64,000 nt of DNA from Photobacterium toruni. Its GTDB lineage: Bacteria > Pseudomonadota > Gammaproteobacteria > Enterobacterales > Vibrionaceae. Every line of letters begins with the position of its first letter. Position 1 is the stretch's first letter. The stretch is taken from assembly GCF_024529955.1 (NCBI RefSeq), contig NZ_AP024855.1, positions 434,001-498,000 on the forward strand. The letters run 5' to 3'. Shown one piece after another: positions 46,840 through 57,125 of the stretch. The position numbers and the translations under genes were made by a program. Below the pieces are notes generated by a model, which was given only the letters and a program-made list of their open reading frames with translations, made no database searches and was not told the DNA's origin.

Positions 46840-48147
46840 CTATCCGTCAACACTAATACCTTGATGTCGATATTCACGTAGTATTTGTTGTTCCGCGATA
46901 GTTGATAAAATAAACATCATCACGTAGCCAAACCCAAGCGCAACAATAATTGCCACTACATTAGCCGTAAATAACGCGAGTAGATAATAACTCACCACCA
47001 AAGTAACAATACCGCTTAATCGAATCATCAAACTCAGTGTAAATTTACCGTGAGCTTTGATATACGCCAATTGGTAAGCATTAAGCATCATAAAAATAAA
47101 GAAGATAGAGAAATGAAACAATACAATCTCTGCCCCTTTATATTGCGCAGGGAAAATAAATCCAATAATTTCTTTTCCGCCAATAAGCATAACTAAGAAA
47201 AAACTTACACTCACAATGGCTGCTAAGCGATATACCCAACGACGAATAGCACGTATTTGAGTATGTTCACCTTTACGTACACTTTGCGATAATTCTGGTA
47301 ATACAAACCGATAAATAGGAAATACAAACAACATTGTCATATAGGTAAATATCGGTCTAACAACCACTTGGAAATCGCCTAGTTCATCTAAACTAAAATG
47401 CGTGATCGTTAGCAGAACCGCTGCATAAATCATTAAAATACTTGCGCCCGCCTCTAAAGAAGCAGTAAAACTTTTGCGTACATAATTACGCATATTAGGA
47501 TCAAGCTGGACAGTGGTTAGCGGTTTAGTAGCAATTTGTTTTCTGCGTTTCCAATACATGAAATGCGCCACAATCAATGAGGACACCATCACACTATAAA
47601 AAAGAGAAGCTAATGCCGTAAAGTGTAAAAGATAATAACAACATACAAAAGTAATAACATTTGATGTTGGTTCAATCCATGTGACTTTATTTGAAACATC
47701 GTATAAACGGTACATGGCGATTAAATTGGTAAAGTATATTTTTAGCCCCATACCAAAAATAACGCCTACCATTTCAAAGTAACCAACATTAATATGCAAT
47801 TCATGCTTTATATAAGGTAGAACTAAACCCCATGTAATTAACACCATCACAATTAAGCTAAAGCGAAATATATTTATAATGTCATGATCATTATGCGTCT
47901 GACTATAGGTAACTACCATTGAAGAGCGAAAACCTGTCATTAATATTAATGATAATGACACAATATCAATAACACTATTAAATAAGGCTAAATCATCTTT
48001 TGCGACCCACTGCGCCAACCAAACTTTAAATAAAAAACCGATAGATATACTGGCTAATGTTGCCCAAATCCCTGCAACAAATGCTTTTTTTAATCGAGTT
48101 AAGGTATCAATATCGTCAACTAAAGGAATGGCTTGCGATTCTTTCAT
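46840..48147 (-). CDS. polysaccharide flippase-like membrane protein (MOP superfamily)
   Basis: About 12 to 14 hydrophobic helices over 435 aa, with the even spacing and sparse charged residues of Wzx/MATE-type proteins (LMTGFRSSMVVTYSQ, FPIYRFVLPELSQSVRKGE). No neighbouring glycosyltransferases, so the substrate is open. Monocistronic; terminator downstream. Confidence 0.78.
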   Translation of the reverse strand: MKESQAIPLVDDIDTLTRLKKAFVAGIWATLASISIGFLFKVWLAQWVAKDDLALFNSVIDIVSLSLILMTGFRSSMVVTYSQTHNDHDIINIFRFSLIVMVLITWGLVLPYIKHELHINVGYFEMVGVIFGMGLKIYFTNLIAMYRLYDVSNKVTWIEPTSNVITFVCCYYLLHFTALASLFYSVMVSSLIVAHFMYWKRRKQIATKPLTTVQLDPNMRNYVRKSFTASLEAGASILMIYAAVLLTITHFSLDELGDFQVVVRPIFTYMTMLFVFPIYRFVLPELSQSVRKGEHTQIRAIRRWVYRLAAIVSVSFFLVMLIGGKEIIGFIFPAQYKGAEIVLFHFSIFFIFMMLNAYQLAYIKAHGKFTLSLMIRLSGIVTLVVSYYLLALFTANVVAIIVALGFGYVMMFILSTIAEQQILREYRHQGISVDG

Positions 48148-48234
48148 GCGTAATAACTATAAATAAACATTCTAGTATGATACTGGATTTTTCACATGAG
48201 ATCCCAAGCGAATAGCATATTTAATTATTAACAG

Positions 48235-48501
48235 TTAAAAATTCTTATTATCGTTTGATTTGTATTGATTTTTCTCACTAACCAAAGCATAAACGACCTC
48301 AAATTCAGTACAATAGCGATCTAAATGATCCAGTAAAAACTGTAGATTGTTATTTAATCCATGGCTTACACAATAGCGTATTGTTCTCTCAATACTCTTA
48401 ACTTTAAATCGTGCAATAGCTAGCCGACACTTTAATTGGTGGTGTGGTAACAATAAACAACCGACTAATGAAGCCATTTTAAATCCAAAAAATAATATCA
48501 C
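48235..48501 (-). CDS. hypothetical protein (88 aa), uncertain
   Basis: N-terminal hydrophobic segment, then HHQLKCRLAIARFKVKSIERTIRYCVSHGLNNNLQFLLDHLDRYCTEFEVVYALV, which reads as amphipathic helices with several cysteines. The start may be the later Met (MASLVGC). Composition is protein-like, but no family or strong ribosome site is seen. Confidence 0.45.
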   Translation of the reverse strand: MILFFGFKMASLVGCLLLPHHQLKCRLAIARFKVKSIERTIRYCVSHGLNNNLQFLLDHLDRYCTEFEVVYALVSEKNQYKSNDNKNF

Positions 48502-48721
48502 TAAAAATCATTCTCCATTCTAACAATTTTCATAAAATGGTTAATAATTTAAAATGCAATCAAACTTTTTGGAAATCTTAAAGTAAACCGATAACAGCAT
48601 TAAAACAGAAATCTTCATTGTTAAATAATAAAAACACGTCTGGTTACAATTTACCCCATATTAAACATACTGTTCAGATTGCAATCACCACAATGGCTCG
48701 GTATAAGTAGATCTAATTTTA

Positions 48722-49216
48722 ATGATGAGAAAAATAATGAAAATAAGCCCCATAACATCATCACATTGGCCGCAAATTGAACGCCTCCAACACGCCGCTT
48801 ATAGTGATGATTTACCTGAAAGTATGTCGGTATTAAAAAGTAAAGTCACAGCATCACCACAAACTTGTTTTGTTTGTCTTAATGAACAACAGCAAGTTGT
48901 TGGTTATCTTATTAGCCATCCTTACCATAAAGGTTCAACCCCTAAATTACATCAAATAACCTCGAAAATTGATAGTATCCACCTCCATCTGCATGATTTA
49001 GCGATAGCGCCAGTAGCACAAGGAAAAGGGCTCCCCAAACTATTACTCAACCATTTATTCACTTTCCTTGATACGACAATTTATCAATCCGTCTCATTGA
49101 TTTCAGTACAAAATTCCGCAACATTTTGGCAAAAATATGGCTTTATTACAGATAACAGCCTGGGTGCATCTACGACCTATGGTGATAAGGCTGTTTGCAT
49201 GTCTCGACTTATATAA
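48722..49216 (+). CDS. GNAT-family N-acetyltransferase
   Basis: The acetyl-CoA motif is in LHDLAIAPVAQGKGLPKLLLNHLF (about 95-118), with beta5 in SLISVQNSATFWQKYGFI. 164 aa. The alternative ATG five codons in (MKISPITSSHW) could be the true start. Convergent with the diguanylate cyclase gene by 8 bp of overlap. Substrate unknown. Confidence 0.82.
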   Translation: MMRKIMKISPITSSHWPQIERLQHAAYSDDLPESMSVLKSKVTASPQTCFVCLNEQQQVVGYLISHPYHKGSTPKLHQITSKIDSIHLHLHDLAIAPVAQGKGLPKLLLNHLFTFLDTTIYQSVSLISVQNSATFWQKYGFITDNSLGASTTYGDKAVCMSRLI

Positions 49217-50558
49217 CAGTTATACAATTTCGCCCATTCTTTTTTGAATGATAAACAGCATCATCAATATTTTTAAGCACCACGTCAACGTGATCATTTT
49301 TTGGTGAAAATGAGGTTAAACCAATAGATACCGTGATATGAATAACCTGCCCGTTATATAAAAAAACGTGTTGATTAACGGCGGTTAAAATTCGATAACA
49401 CACATCCTTGGCATGGCTTTGACTGGTTTTATCCATAAAGAGAATAAATTCTTCGCCTCCCCAGCGGGCAATTACATCACTAGTGCGGATGCTATTTAAA
49501 CAAATACCAGCAAAAACTCTTAATATTTCATCACCAGCATCATGTCCATAAGTATCATTAACTATTTTAAAATGATCAATATCTAAAAAGGCAATACTAT
49601 GAGTAGCCGTAGCTTTGGAAAAAAATACCTGTCTTATTATATTATTCATATATCTACGATTGTAGATATTTGTTAATTCATCCGTAAAAGTAGCGTGTTT
49701 CAACATATTATTCGTATCATTAATATAAATATTAGTTAAGAAAAGATAACGCTCACGCTTATATATATAAAAGAAAAAGGCAATAACTATTAAATATAAT
49801 AATACATGAATCACAAAGTATTTTTTTGTATTGAATTTCTCATTTTGAACCGAAAGCTGCCAAGTACCATTAGGAACAGGAATAGTAAAAACGGTTATTG
49901 TTCCCATCGCTTCATTAACAATATTATTAAATATTGTTAGCATTTCGCCATCAGGATTAAACCCTTGTATTTTATATAATAAGTTATCAAATGGTAACTG
50001 AGCGCGAATATTTTTCAGCTCACTAATCGCAATAACAAAACCTGCAAATTGAGATTTTTTATCAAAAATAGGTAACCTCAAAATAAAGGCTAACCGATGA
50101 TTTTGTATTAATTTCACAGGACCTATCAAGGTAAGCTCTTGATTTTTAATCGATAAAGATACCCCTACGTGCCTATTTTTCAATCGATTTAAGTCATGTC
50201 CGATTGCGGAATTATTCTTTGAATATGGATATGTGAATTGAATGATCCCTTTCGGTGCAAACTGTAATTCAGAAAGGCTTTTATTTGTTGCCATAACTTC
50301 TTTTGCTAATATATCAAACGCATTAGGGTTATAGTCTTTTGATTTAAACAATAAATTAAATGTTTTCAAACTAATTATCATATTATTAATTTCATTATTG
50401 ATAATTTTTGATACATCCTGCTCTAAAACTAAATCATTTTTCTTATTCTGTAATTCAAATTGTTTTTTTTCATTTAAAAAAAACATTTCAAGTGCTATTA
50501 GAGTTAGTAACACTGATACAATTATTGCTAAACTCGATGGCGAAATTTTTAACTTCAT
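49209..50558 (-). CDS. membrane-anchored diguanylate cyclase
   Basis: Makes cyclic di-GMP from GTP. A first membrane helix (SLAIIVSVLLTLIALEMFFL) precedes a periplasmic sensor region of about 200 residues and a second helix (YFVIHVLLYLIVIAFFFYIY, about 245-265). The GGDEF domain follows, with active site RWGGEEFILFM (GGEEF) and the DIDHFKIVND metal/substrate motif. No inhibitory RxxD is obvious ahead of GGEEF. The start is set at the Met beginning MKLKISPSS because the ORF start seven codons upstream has no ribosome site. Confidence 0.9.
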   Translation of the reverse strand: MKLKISPSSLAIIVSVLLTLIALEMFFLNEKKQFELQNKKNDLVLEQDVSKIINNEINNMIISLKTFNLLFKSKDYNPNAFDILAKEVMATNKSLSELQFAPKGIIQFTYPYSKNNSAIGHDLNRLKNRHVGVSLSIKNQELTLIGPVKLIQNHRLAFILRLPIFDKKSQFAGFVIAISELKNIRAQLPFDNLLYKIQGFNPDGEMLTIFNNIVNEAMGTITVFTIPVPNGTWQLSVQNEKFNTKKYFVIHVLLYLIVIAFFFYIYKRERYLFLTNIYINDTNNMLKHATFTDELTNIYNRRYMNNIIRQVFFSKATATHSIAFLDIDHFKIVNDTYGHDAGDEILRVFAGICLNSIRTSDVIARWGGEEFILFMDKTSQSHAKDVCYRILTAVNQHVFLYNGQVIHITVSIGLTSFSPKNDHVDVVLKNIDDAVYHSKKNGRNCITVI

Positions 50559-50579
50559 TATTACTACTTCAAAGTGCAT

Positions 50580-50883
50580 TAAAAAGTAGAATGGTGCTAT
50601 CCATATAACTACTTATTGTATGTTTTATGGTCACATTCATATGCTCGTATCGGATATACTAAATCATATACAAAATAATGAATATAAAATACAGCTAAAA
50701 ACACATAATCCGTCACAAATTAAGTAGACTATCGCACTATTTTAGCTAAAAAATCTATTAAAATATAAAATATGTCCACTTTGCATTATGATTATAGTCG
50801 TTGATATTTTGAACATTAAATATCAAATATAGTACATTTAATTCATATTTTTAAACTAATATTATGATTCATTATAATTTTTA
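50580..50883. other. gene-free stretch
   Basis: Very AT-rich DNA between the cyclase and tRNA-Gly; no ORF or distinct site besides the promoters. Confidence 0.4.
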
Positions 50884-50912
50884 TTGACCCGATAACGACA
50901 AATGTTTATTGT
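50884..50912 (+). promoter_or_regulatory. tRNA-Gly(CCC) promoter
   Basis: TTGACC at 50884-50889 and TATTGT at 50907-50912 with a 17-bp spacer; a start near 50919 lies just ahead of the mature tRNA. Confidence 0.65.
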
Positions 50913-50923
50913 CTACTCATCGA

Positions 50924-50997
50924 GCGGATATCGTATAATGGTATTACCTTAGCTTCCCAAGCTAATGACACGGGTTCGATTCCCGTTATCCGCTCCA
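50924..50997 (+). tRNA. tRNA-Gly(CCC)
   Basis: 74 nt with encoded CCA. Acceptor GCGGATA/TATCCGC; anticodon stem TTAGC/GCTAA around TTCCCAA; T arm ACGGGTTCGATTCCCGT. Single gene on the plus strand; a weak hairpin CGATA/TATCG at about 51009-51028 may end it. Confidence 0.95.
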
Positions 50998-51067
50998 AAA
51001 CAAAAACGATACCAATAACTTGATATCGTCTCTTAGTTAGTATCGTTAATATATATTTAACATTGCC

Positions 51068-51544
51068 TTATAACTTATTCCATGCTTGAACAAATCCATT
51101 AGCAGAAATTTTAAAATCTAAATCCGCCTTTTGCTTATATATATTAATAAAGACTTTATGTATATTGACAGTTTCAGTATATTTAAATTGTGTAATGAGA
51201 AAAGCTAAACCTTTATTTGTTGTTGGTGTATAAATCCAATAATTTTTACTGTCTTCTGTTCTACGACAAATCTTATCCATCTCAACTTCTTGACCATTAA
51301 TAGTCATTAATACTGTTTTATCAAACCCATTTTTATTACATTGGCTTAAAAATCGCTCAAATCCATTATTGTTATACTTCGCCTTATAAAGCGAAAAAAA
51401 AACTTTTTTTTGTCCCTGTTGTTCTTCAATTAATGATGATAAAACATAATGTCCGTCAATCCCCGAAGAATTCCATTCTGATGCGCTAACATGAACAGGT
51501 AACATTGTGGCACAAGCCCAAGCAAGCCAAAAAAATTTACTCAT
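51068..51544 (-). CDS. exported hypothetical protein (158 aa)
   Basis: Signal peptide MSKFFWLAWACATMLPVHVSA, then a mature domain with two cysteines that could pair (FLSQCNKNG and MDKICRRTED) and a mixed beta pattern. AGGAATAATATG supplies the ribosome site. Family not recognised. Confidence 0.65.
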   Translation of the reverse strand: MSKFFWLAWACATMLPVHVSASEWNSSGIDGHYVLSSLIEEQQGQKKVFFSLYKAKYNNNGFERFLSQCNKNGFDKTVLMTINGQEVEMDKICRRTEDSKNYWIYTPTTNKGLAFLITQFKYTETVNIHKVFINIYKQKADLDFKISANGFVQAWNKL

Positions 51545-52003
51545 ATTATTCCTTTAACATCAATAAAATAAACAATCCTTTCACGGTATTGTTTTATCCA
51601 AACTTAAATTTTATGGCATCACTATCTAGAAAACATAGCAATATAATAACGACAAATTTTATAATGAGAATATTTAATAAAAACGAATAAAGACCGATCA
51701 CAAATAAACTTTCAAGCTACCTTTTAACTGCATTTTTTTGCGACAGATATCATACATAGAACCCATCCAATCAATAAAAATAAATTTTTAATACCACTAT
51801 TTTTCCTCTCTTTTATTAACAATCAAAACAATACAATTTATCACTATTAACAAATATCCAAATAGTATTGCTAAAAACGATTATTTTTAGCGTTCTTTGT
51901 AACGTATAAGTACTTAATTTAACACTGTAAGAAGGAAAATAATGACACCTAACTTTAGTGGTTAGTGGTTAGTGCCTATGCATAAATCATAATTGCCAGA
52001 TAC
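51545..52003. other. gene-free stretch
   Basis: AT-rich. A GTAAGAAGGAAAATAATG start signal at about 51926-51943 opens only a seven-codon frame before TAG. No gene is supported. Confidence 0.4.
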
Positions 52004-52035
52004 AAAAATGCCCGTACTGATACAGTACGGGCATT
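52004..52035 (-). terminator. terminator of the small lipoprotein gene
   Basis: AATGCCCGTACT / AGTACGGGCATT stem with T tract on the minus strand. Confidence 0.88.
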
Positions 52036-52047
52036 CACAATATTCAC

Positions 52048-52350
52048 TTATAAACCAGTCCACATCGCAGCACCAGCAGCCCAGACTTCAACGTAGGCCG
52101 CATTACATCTAAATTTCAAATACCCTCTATTATTATCTTTTTGATAATTAACATATACCCAACCACGATTGTCTTTCGCGTTATTATCTAAATGGTTATC
52201 TGACATCGCTGTAACTTTATAGTTAGTTTTAGCAGCAATTCGTTGTTGGCACATTTCAATATCTTGAGCAGTAGGTGGCTGAAGGGTTTCAGTTGTAATA
52301 TCACAGCCAGTTGCTAATAATAATGCTGTAACAAAAATGTTTTTTTTCAT
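52048..52350 (-). CDS. small lipoprotein (100 aa)
   Basis: Signal sequence with lipobox LLATGC (C16) followed by a Thr-rich linker and a small domain ending YVEVWAAGAAMWTGL. Asp at +2 (C-D) suggests retention in the inner membrane. Two further cysteines (MCQQR, FRCNA) may pair. Function unknown. Confidence 0.7.
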   Translation of the reverse strand: MKKNIFVTALLLATGCDITTETLQPPTAQDIEMCQQRIAAKTNYKVTAMSDNHLDNNAKDNRGWVYVNYQKDNNRGYLKFRCNAAYVEVWAAGAAMWTGL

Positions 52351-52548
52351 TGGCTACTTACGTTGTTTATCATCAAAATTATTGCTAATGAGAGACTGAA
52401 CGCAAGTGCACGTTTAAGCTCTGTTAGCTTGTTTGCGCGGGATTCTATAGATAAATAAAAAAAATGATAGCAAAAAATTATCTATTTAAACAATTTTTTG
52501 AACACTATCACTAATCAATCTTAAATATCACTCACACATAAAAAAGAG

Positions 52549-52589
52549 TAAAAATGCTGTATCTATATAATTAATATTTACAGCATTTT
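52549..52589 (-). terminator. terminator of the hyp operon
   Basis: AAAATGCTGT / ACAGCATTTT stem 27 bp beyond the hypB stop, with TTTTTA on the minus strand. Confidence 0.75.
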
Positions 52590-52615
52590 AATAACAAATA
52601 AAATACGCTAATTAA

Positions 52616-53683
52616 TTACAATTGTTGTCGATTTTCGTTTAACCAGTTAAACCATGCATCCATGCCTTCGCCCGTTTTTGCTGATAGCTTAATAACTTGA
52701 ATTGTGGGATTCACTTTACGTGCATTAGCAATACAGTCTTCTATATTGATATCAACATACGGTAAAAGATCGACTTTATTAATGATCATTAAATCTGCAG
52801 CAGCAAACATATTTGGATATTTAAGTGGTTTATCTTCACCTTCAGTCACTGATAAAATAGCAACTTTAGAGGCCTCACCCAAATCAAAGCTTGCAGGGCA
52901 CACTAAATTGCCCACATTTTCAATAAACAAAAAACCAGGTTCATTAATCGCTAATTGATGATAAGCATCATGAATCATTTGCGCATCAAGATGACAACCT
53001 TTACCTGTATTAACTTGAATTGCAGGTACTGCTGTAGCACGAATACGATCAGCATCATTACTTGTCTGCTGATCACCCTCGATCACAGCACAAACACACT
53101 GATCTTTTAATTTCATTAATGTTTCAGTTAATAACGTTGTTTTACCTGAACCGGGGCTTGATACTAAATTAAGTACCAATTGACGATTTTCAATAAAATG
53201 CTCACGATTATGTGCTGCAAGATGATTATTGTTGCCTAGAATATCCATTTCTAATGTTAATAGCTGGCGCTGAGAAACCCCTGCAACATGAACTTCGGCC
53301 TCACCTTTGCCATAGTGTAAATCACCCTTGTCTAGATGCTCTGGTTGATGTGATTCATGATGGTGATGATCTGCATGATGTTGTTCATGGCTATGATCAT
53401 GTGAGTGTGCGTGATCATTTTCATGCTCATGATGATGCCCATCCGTACTTTGCTGCGGCATAATACTCGCGGGTAAAGTATAATGAACATGATGATGAAC
53501 ATCACCTTGATGATGATAATGGTGATGGATCACAATCGATTGTGGTGCATCCGCGACAGCATTTTTATGATTATCATGCTGATGTGGATGTTCGTGGTGA
53601 TGATGCTCATCATGGCTGTGATCATGATGCTCGTGAGAATGACCTTCAATTTGACTACCGCCGCAGCCACATACATTACACAT
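52616..53683 (-). CDS. hypB: hydrogenase nickel incorporation GTPase HypB
   Basis: Loads nickel into NiFe hydrogenase together with HypA. The start MCNVCGCG carries the CxxCGC metal site, so the ATG at 53683 is preferred to a TTG five codons earlier. Residues 15-126 are extremely His-rich (about 40 His in HH, HDH and HSH runs), a nickel-storage feature of some HypBs. The GTPase follows: Walker [20 protein letters not shown], metal-site CHLDAQMIH and NKVDLL. It sits one base after the hypA stop, last in the operon. Confidence 0.97.
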   Translation of the reverse strand: MCNVCGCGGSQIEGHSHEHHDHSHDEHHHHEHPHQHDNHKNAVADAPQSIVIHHHYHHQGDVHHHVHYTLPASIMPQQSTDGHHHEHENDHAHSHDHSHEQHHADHHHHESHQPEHLDKGDLHYGKGEAEVHVAGVSQRQLLTLEMDILGNNNHLAAHNREHFIENRQLVLNLVSSPGSGKTTLLTETLMKLKDQCVCAVIEGDQQTSNDADRIRATAVPAIQVNTGKGCHLDAQMIHDAYHQLAINEPGFLFIENVGNLVCPASFDLGEASKVAILSVTEGEDKPLKYPNMFAAADLMIINKVDLLPYVDINIEDCIANARKVNPTIQVIKLSAKTGEGMDAWFNWLNENRQQL

Positions 53684-53684
53684 A

Positions 53685-54026
53685 TTACTCAACCTCAATA
53701 TTTTTAATCATTAATTCTTCTCCAGTTTCAACCTTAAGTTGATAACTGTCACAACGTGGACAGCTCACGCCACGTTCAGGAATTTCTACATACTGCAAAC
53801 AATCTAAACACCATACACGAGCAGCAATCGATTCAATCTTTAATTGCGCGTCTTGTGCAATAGTGCCACGACTAGCAAATTCAAATCCGGTTGCTAATGC
53901 CTGATGTTCAATACATGACAACGTACCAATGGCTAATGTCACGCTTGTCACGCGTTTAAAGCCCTGCTTTTTAGCTTGATCAACCACGGTGTCAACCGTA
54001 TTTATACTTAGTGATAATTCATGCAT
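53685..54026 (-). CDS. hypA: hydrogenase nickel chaperone HypA
   Basis: Begins MHELSLS, where His2 is the nickel ligand of the family; this start is chosen over an upstream in-frame one that would add 16 residues and overlap hypF. The zinc domain has two CxxC pairs (CLDC and CPRC). Length 113 aa is standard. Two bases separate it from hypF and one from hypB, so the genes are coupled. Confidence 0.96.
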   Translation of the reverse strand: MHELSLSINTVDTVVDQAKKQGFKRVTSVTLAIGTLSCIEHQALATGFEFASRGTIAQDAQLKIESIAARVWCLDCLQYVEIPERGVSCPRCDSYQLKVETGEELMIKNIEVE

Positions 54027-54028
54027 AG

Positions 54029-56407
54029 CTACAATTCCTGTGAATCGATATGATGATAATGAAGTGCATACCACAATTGCCCTGCCGCTATTGAAGCATC
54101 ATTTGATGGCAGCTTTTCGCCACAATATAGAGGTTGAGATTGACCAGAGAATTGGTGATAAATTTGATCAACTAACACACGATTTTGAAATACACCACCG
54201 CCTAAAACAACAGCATGATGGGGATATTGTTTTGCAATAGTGACAATGATGTCAGCAATTGCCACAAAAACACCCTGTGCCAAACTTCTTACCCAAGATT
54301 GGCGTTGCTGATCACTTATTTCATGAATAAGCGGCAATACATACTCCAATAAAGGCTGCCAATCAATAATGTTATCAGAGGTAATTTGAAACGATAATGG
54401 AACTGGGTTGGTATCTTGTTTCGCTGCTTTTTCTAATAACAGCCCACATTGCCCCTCATAGTTAACCTTATCTATCAGCTCTAATAAACAAGCCCAAGCA
54501 TCAATAAACCGTCCCATTGATGAGGTATAAGGTGAACGACTACCGCTTTGCCATAACTGATATAAGTTATTAAAATGTGTCTCACTCCATGTTGAAAAAG
54601 CACGGAGTTGCATTGCTTTTATATCATCAAGATCATAACACTCTAATAACATAGCTAATAATAATCGGGCAGGCTCTTTTATTGCTTGCTCCCCACCAAT
54701 AAGACGAAAACAACGTAAATGACCAATGCGTTGATAATCTTGGCATGATGCAAGGAGCACTTCTCCACCCCACACAGAATTATCATCCCCCCAACCAGTA
54801 CCATCAAAAGTAAAACCGATAACAGGTTTAATTAGATTATATTCAGCCATTACAGCTAAAATATGTGCATGATGATGTTGAACTTGAAGTAAATTTACTG
54901 GGATTGGAGAGATTGAAACAAGCTGTTTAGCATAATTAGTTGAATAGTAACTAGGGTGTTTATCACATACAAGTTGTGGCGCAGTTACCTGATATAACGC
55001 TTGTAGATCTGCGACATTTTGTTGATAACGCTGCTCTGTATCAAGGTTATTAAGATCACCAATATAAGGTGACACTACCCATTGATGAGGTAACGCTAAT
55101 GCTATCGTCGATTTTTGTTGAGCGCCTAATGCTAGAGTGATCGTTTTCGCTTTATCACCAAATTGACTATAAGGTGCATAGCCTCGCGCCATACGTAATG
55201 GGCGTATTTTACCTCCAGCATAATGAACAACACTGTCATCACAGGCATGAACAATAGGACGATTATGGTCAAGTACACTATCAATTGTACCCAAAAATTG
55301 TTGTTCAATTTGCTGAATATCAGTCGCAATTGGCATGCCTGAAACATTAGCACTGGTCATAACTATCACCGCTGTAGCATTAATTTCAGCTAATGCGGTA
55401 AATAATAAATAATGCAGTGGTGTATAAGGAAGCATAACCCCTAAGTAAGGCACATTCGGCGCAACGTTTACTGCAACACTAACAGTATTCGTACTGCTAT
55501 TTACCGTTTGAGATTTATGCATTAATACGATGGGGCGAGCTTGAGAATCCAAAGCTTGCCACTCAATTGTATCGCCTATTACTAATTGTTGTGCCAACTC
55601 AAGATCAGCAACCATTACTGCCAATGGTTTCTGTTGACGGTGCTTAATTTGGCGTAATTGTGCAACAGCATCAACATTGGTGCCATCACAGACAAGATGA
55701 AACCCACCTAATCCTTTAATCGCAACCACGGCACCAGCTTGAAGACGGTTTGCTAATTGATTAATAGCGGCTTGTTGCATTAATTCAGTATCTGACACTG
55801 CGTTATCACGGTAATCAATAAACCGTGTCCACGGACCGCAAACTGCACAGCTTATTGGCTGAGCATGGTAACGACGATCAATTGGATTTTCATACGCTTG
55901 CTGGCAATCATGACACAATGCAAAACTTGCCATGCTCGTGCTAATTCTATCGTACGGCAATGCACGCGTGATACTGTAACGAGGACCACAATGGGTACAG
56001 TTAGTAAATGGATAGTGATAATAACGCGAGGTTGGGTCAACAATATCTTGCTTACAAGCATTACAAACCCCTTGATCGGGAGAAACACACACTGTCGTGC
56101 TATCACAATGCTGACTTTTCTCGATACTGAATAATCTTGGCTTTTCTGTGATGGACCATAAAGGTAATGGCGTCACTGTCATTTGATCAATACGACTTAA
56201 CGGCGGTGCCTGTTGCTGAAGTTCAATAATAAATTGTTCAAGATTTTCACTACTACCTTGAGCATCTATTTTTACGCCTTCTGAATCATTAATTACCCAG
56301 CCAACAAGCGCATATTGCAGCGCCAGTTGATAAACAAAGGGGCGGAAACCGACCCCTTGTACAATGCCGGTAATATGAATATATTGTCGTGCAAAGTTGT
56401 CTTTCAC
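54029..56407 (-). CDS. hypF: carbamoyltransferase HypF
   Basis: Makes the cyanide ligands of the NiFe active site from carbamoyl phosphate. Domain order: acylphosphatase (about 8-95, GIVQGVGFRPFVYQLA), two zinc-finger repeats of CxxC-x18-CxxC form (CNACKQD, CTHCGPR, CHDCQQA, CAVCGP), YrdC-like domain (about 215-390, VAIKGLGGFHLVCD), and Kae1-like C-terminal domain with HHHAHILAVMAEY and GFTFDGTGWGDD. Length 792 aa is normal. It follows hupE by 18 bp. Confidence 0.97.
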   Translation of the reverse strand: MKDNFARQYIHITGIVQGVGFRPFVYQLALQYALVGWVINDSEGVKIDAQGSSENLEQFIIELQQQAPPLSRIDQMTVTPLPLWSITEKPRLFSIEKSQHCDSTTVCVSPDQGVCNACKQDIVDPTSRYYHYPFTNCTHCGPRYSITRALPYDRISTSMASFALCHDCQQAYENPIDRRYHAQPISCAVCGPWTRFIDYRDNAVSDTELMQQAAINQLANRLQAGAVVAIKGLGGFHLVCDGTNVDAVAQLRQIKHRQQKPLAVMVADLELAQQLVIGDTIEWQALDSQARPIVLMHKSQTVNSSTNTVSVAVNVAPNVPYLGVMLPYTPLHYLLFTALAEINATAVIVMTSANVSGMPIATDIQQIEQQFLGTIDSVLDHNRPIVHACDDSVVHYAGGKIRPLRMARGYAPYSQFGDKAKTITLALGAQQKSTIALALPHQWVVSPYIGDLNNLDTEQRYQQNVADLQALYQVTAPQLVCDKHPSYYSTNYAKQLVSISPIPVNLLQVQHHHAHILAVMAEYNLIKPVIGFTFDGTGWGDDNSVWGGEVLLASCQDYQRIGHLRCFRLIGGEQAIKEPARLLLAMLLECYDLDDIKAMQLRAFSTWSETHFNNLYQLWQSGSRSPYTSSMGRFIDAWACLLELIDKVNYEGQCGLLLEKAAKQDTNPVPLSFQITSDNIIDWQPLLEYVLPLIHEISDQQRQSWVRSLAQGVFVAIADIIVTIAKQYPHHAVVLGGGVFQNRVLVDQIYHQFSGQSQPLYCGEKLPSNDASIAAGQLWYALHYHHIDSQEL

Positions 56408-56425
56408 TGCAATTATCCAGCTAAA

Positions 56426-57013
56426 TTAAGACAGCATTAAGATGCCACCAAAGGCCGCCATAACAATACCAACCACACGCATTACACGTTGGTTTATAGC
56501 AGAGTTCATAACTAATTTACCTAAAGCAATACCTGATACATGTAAAATTGCGGTTGCAACAACAAAGCCACTAAAGTATTCCAGTGCTTGTGCATCAAGT
56601 GGCATTTCCATACCGTGCGCCATGCCGTGAAATAGTGCAAATGCCATTACTAAGCCAGTTGCCACTTTCTCTGACATACGACCACCCGCTAATAACATTG
56701 CTCCCATACCAATAACAGATAAAGCAATGCCCATTTCAATACCAGGTAATACCATACCAGCGACACCTAATGCACCACCGATAATCATAATCCCAACAAA
56801 TGCCATTGGTAAACGTGATACAGCTTTACCGCCAATCAATGCTGCCAATAAACCAACACCGATCATTACTGATAAGTGATCAAGACCTGTAAAGGGGTGA
56901 ACAAAACCCGTCATAAATCCAGTCGTTGTATGAGGACCAATGTGACCAGGGTGCGCTAAAGCGAGTGGTGAAAAAAGAGTAAGCGCACCAATAATAACAT
57001 GTTTAAATTTCAT
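56426..57013 (-). CDS. hupE: HupE/UreJ nickel permease
   Basis: Signal-like N-terminus ending LALA, then HPGHIGPH and the family signature HPFTGLDHLSVMIGVGLLAA. Six hydrophobic helices follow, with FHGMAHGMEMP. Takes up nickel for the hydrogenase. 195 aa. It begins the hupE-hypF-hypA-hypB run. Confidence 0.94.
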   Translation of the reverse strand: MKFKHVIIGALTLFSPLALAHPGHIGPHTTTGFMTGFVHPFTGLDHLSVMIGVGLLAALIGGKAVSRLPMAFVGIMIIGGALGVAGMVLPGIEMGIALSVIGMGAMLLAGGRMSEKVATGLVMAFALFHGMAHGMEMPLDAQALEYFSGFVVATAILHVSGIALGKLVMNSAINQRVMRVVGIVMAAFGGILMLS

Positions 57014-57125
57014 TTATTTTTATCCTTAGTGTAATAGAATGAAAACCCGACGTTGCGGGGATTTATTGTAAATAAGCACTATAATTTCATGCTCATTTAT
57101 TTTAAATTCATATAGTTAATAGATA

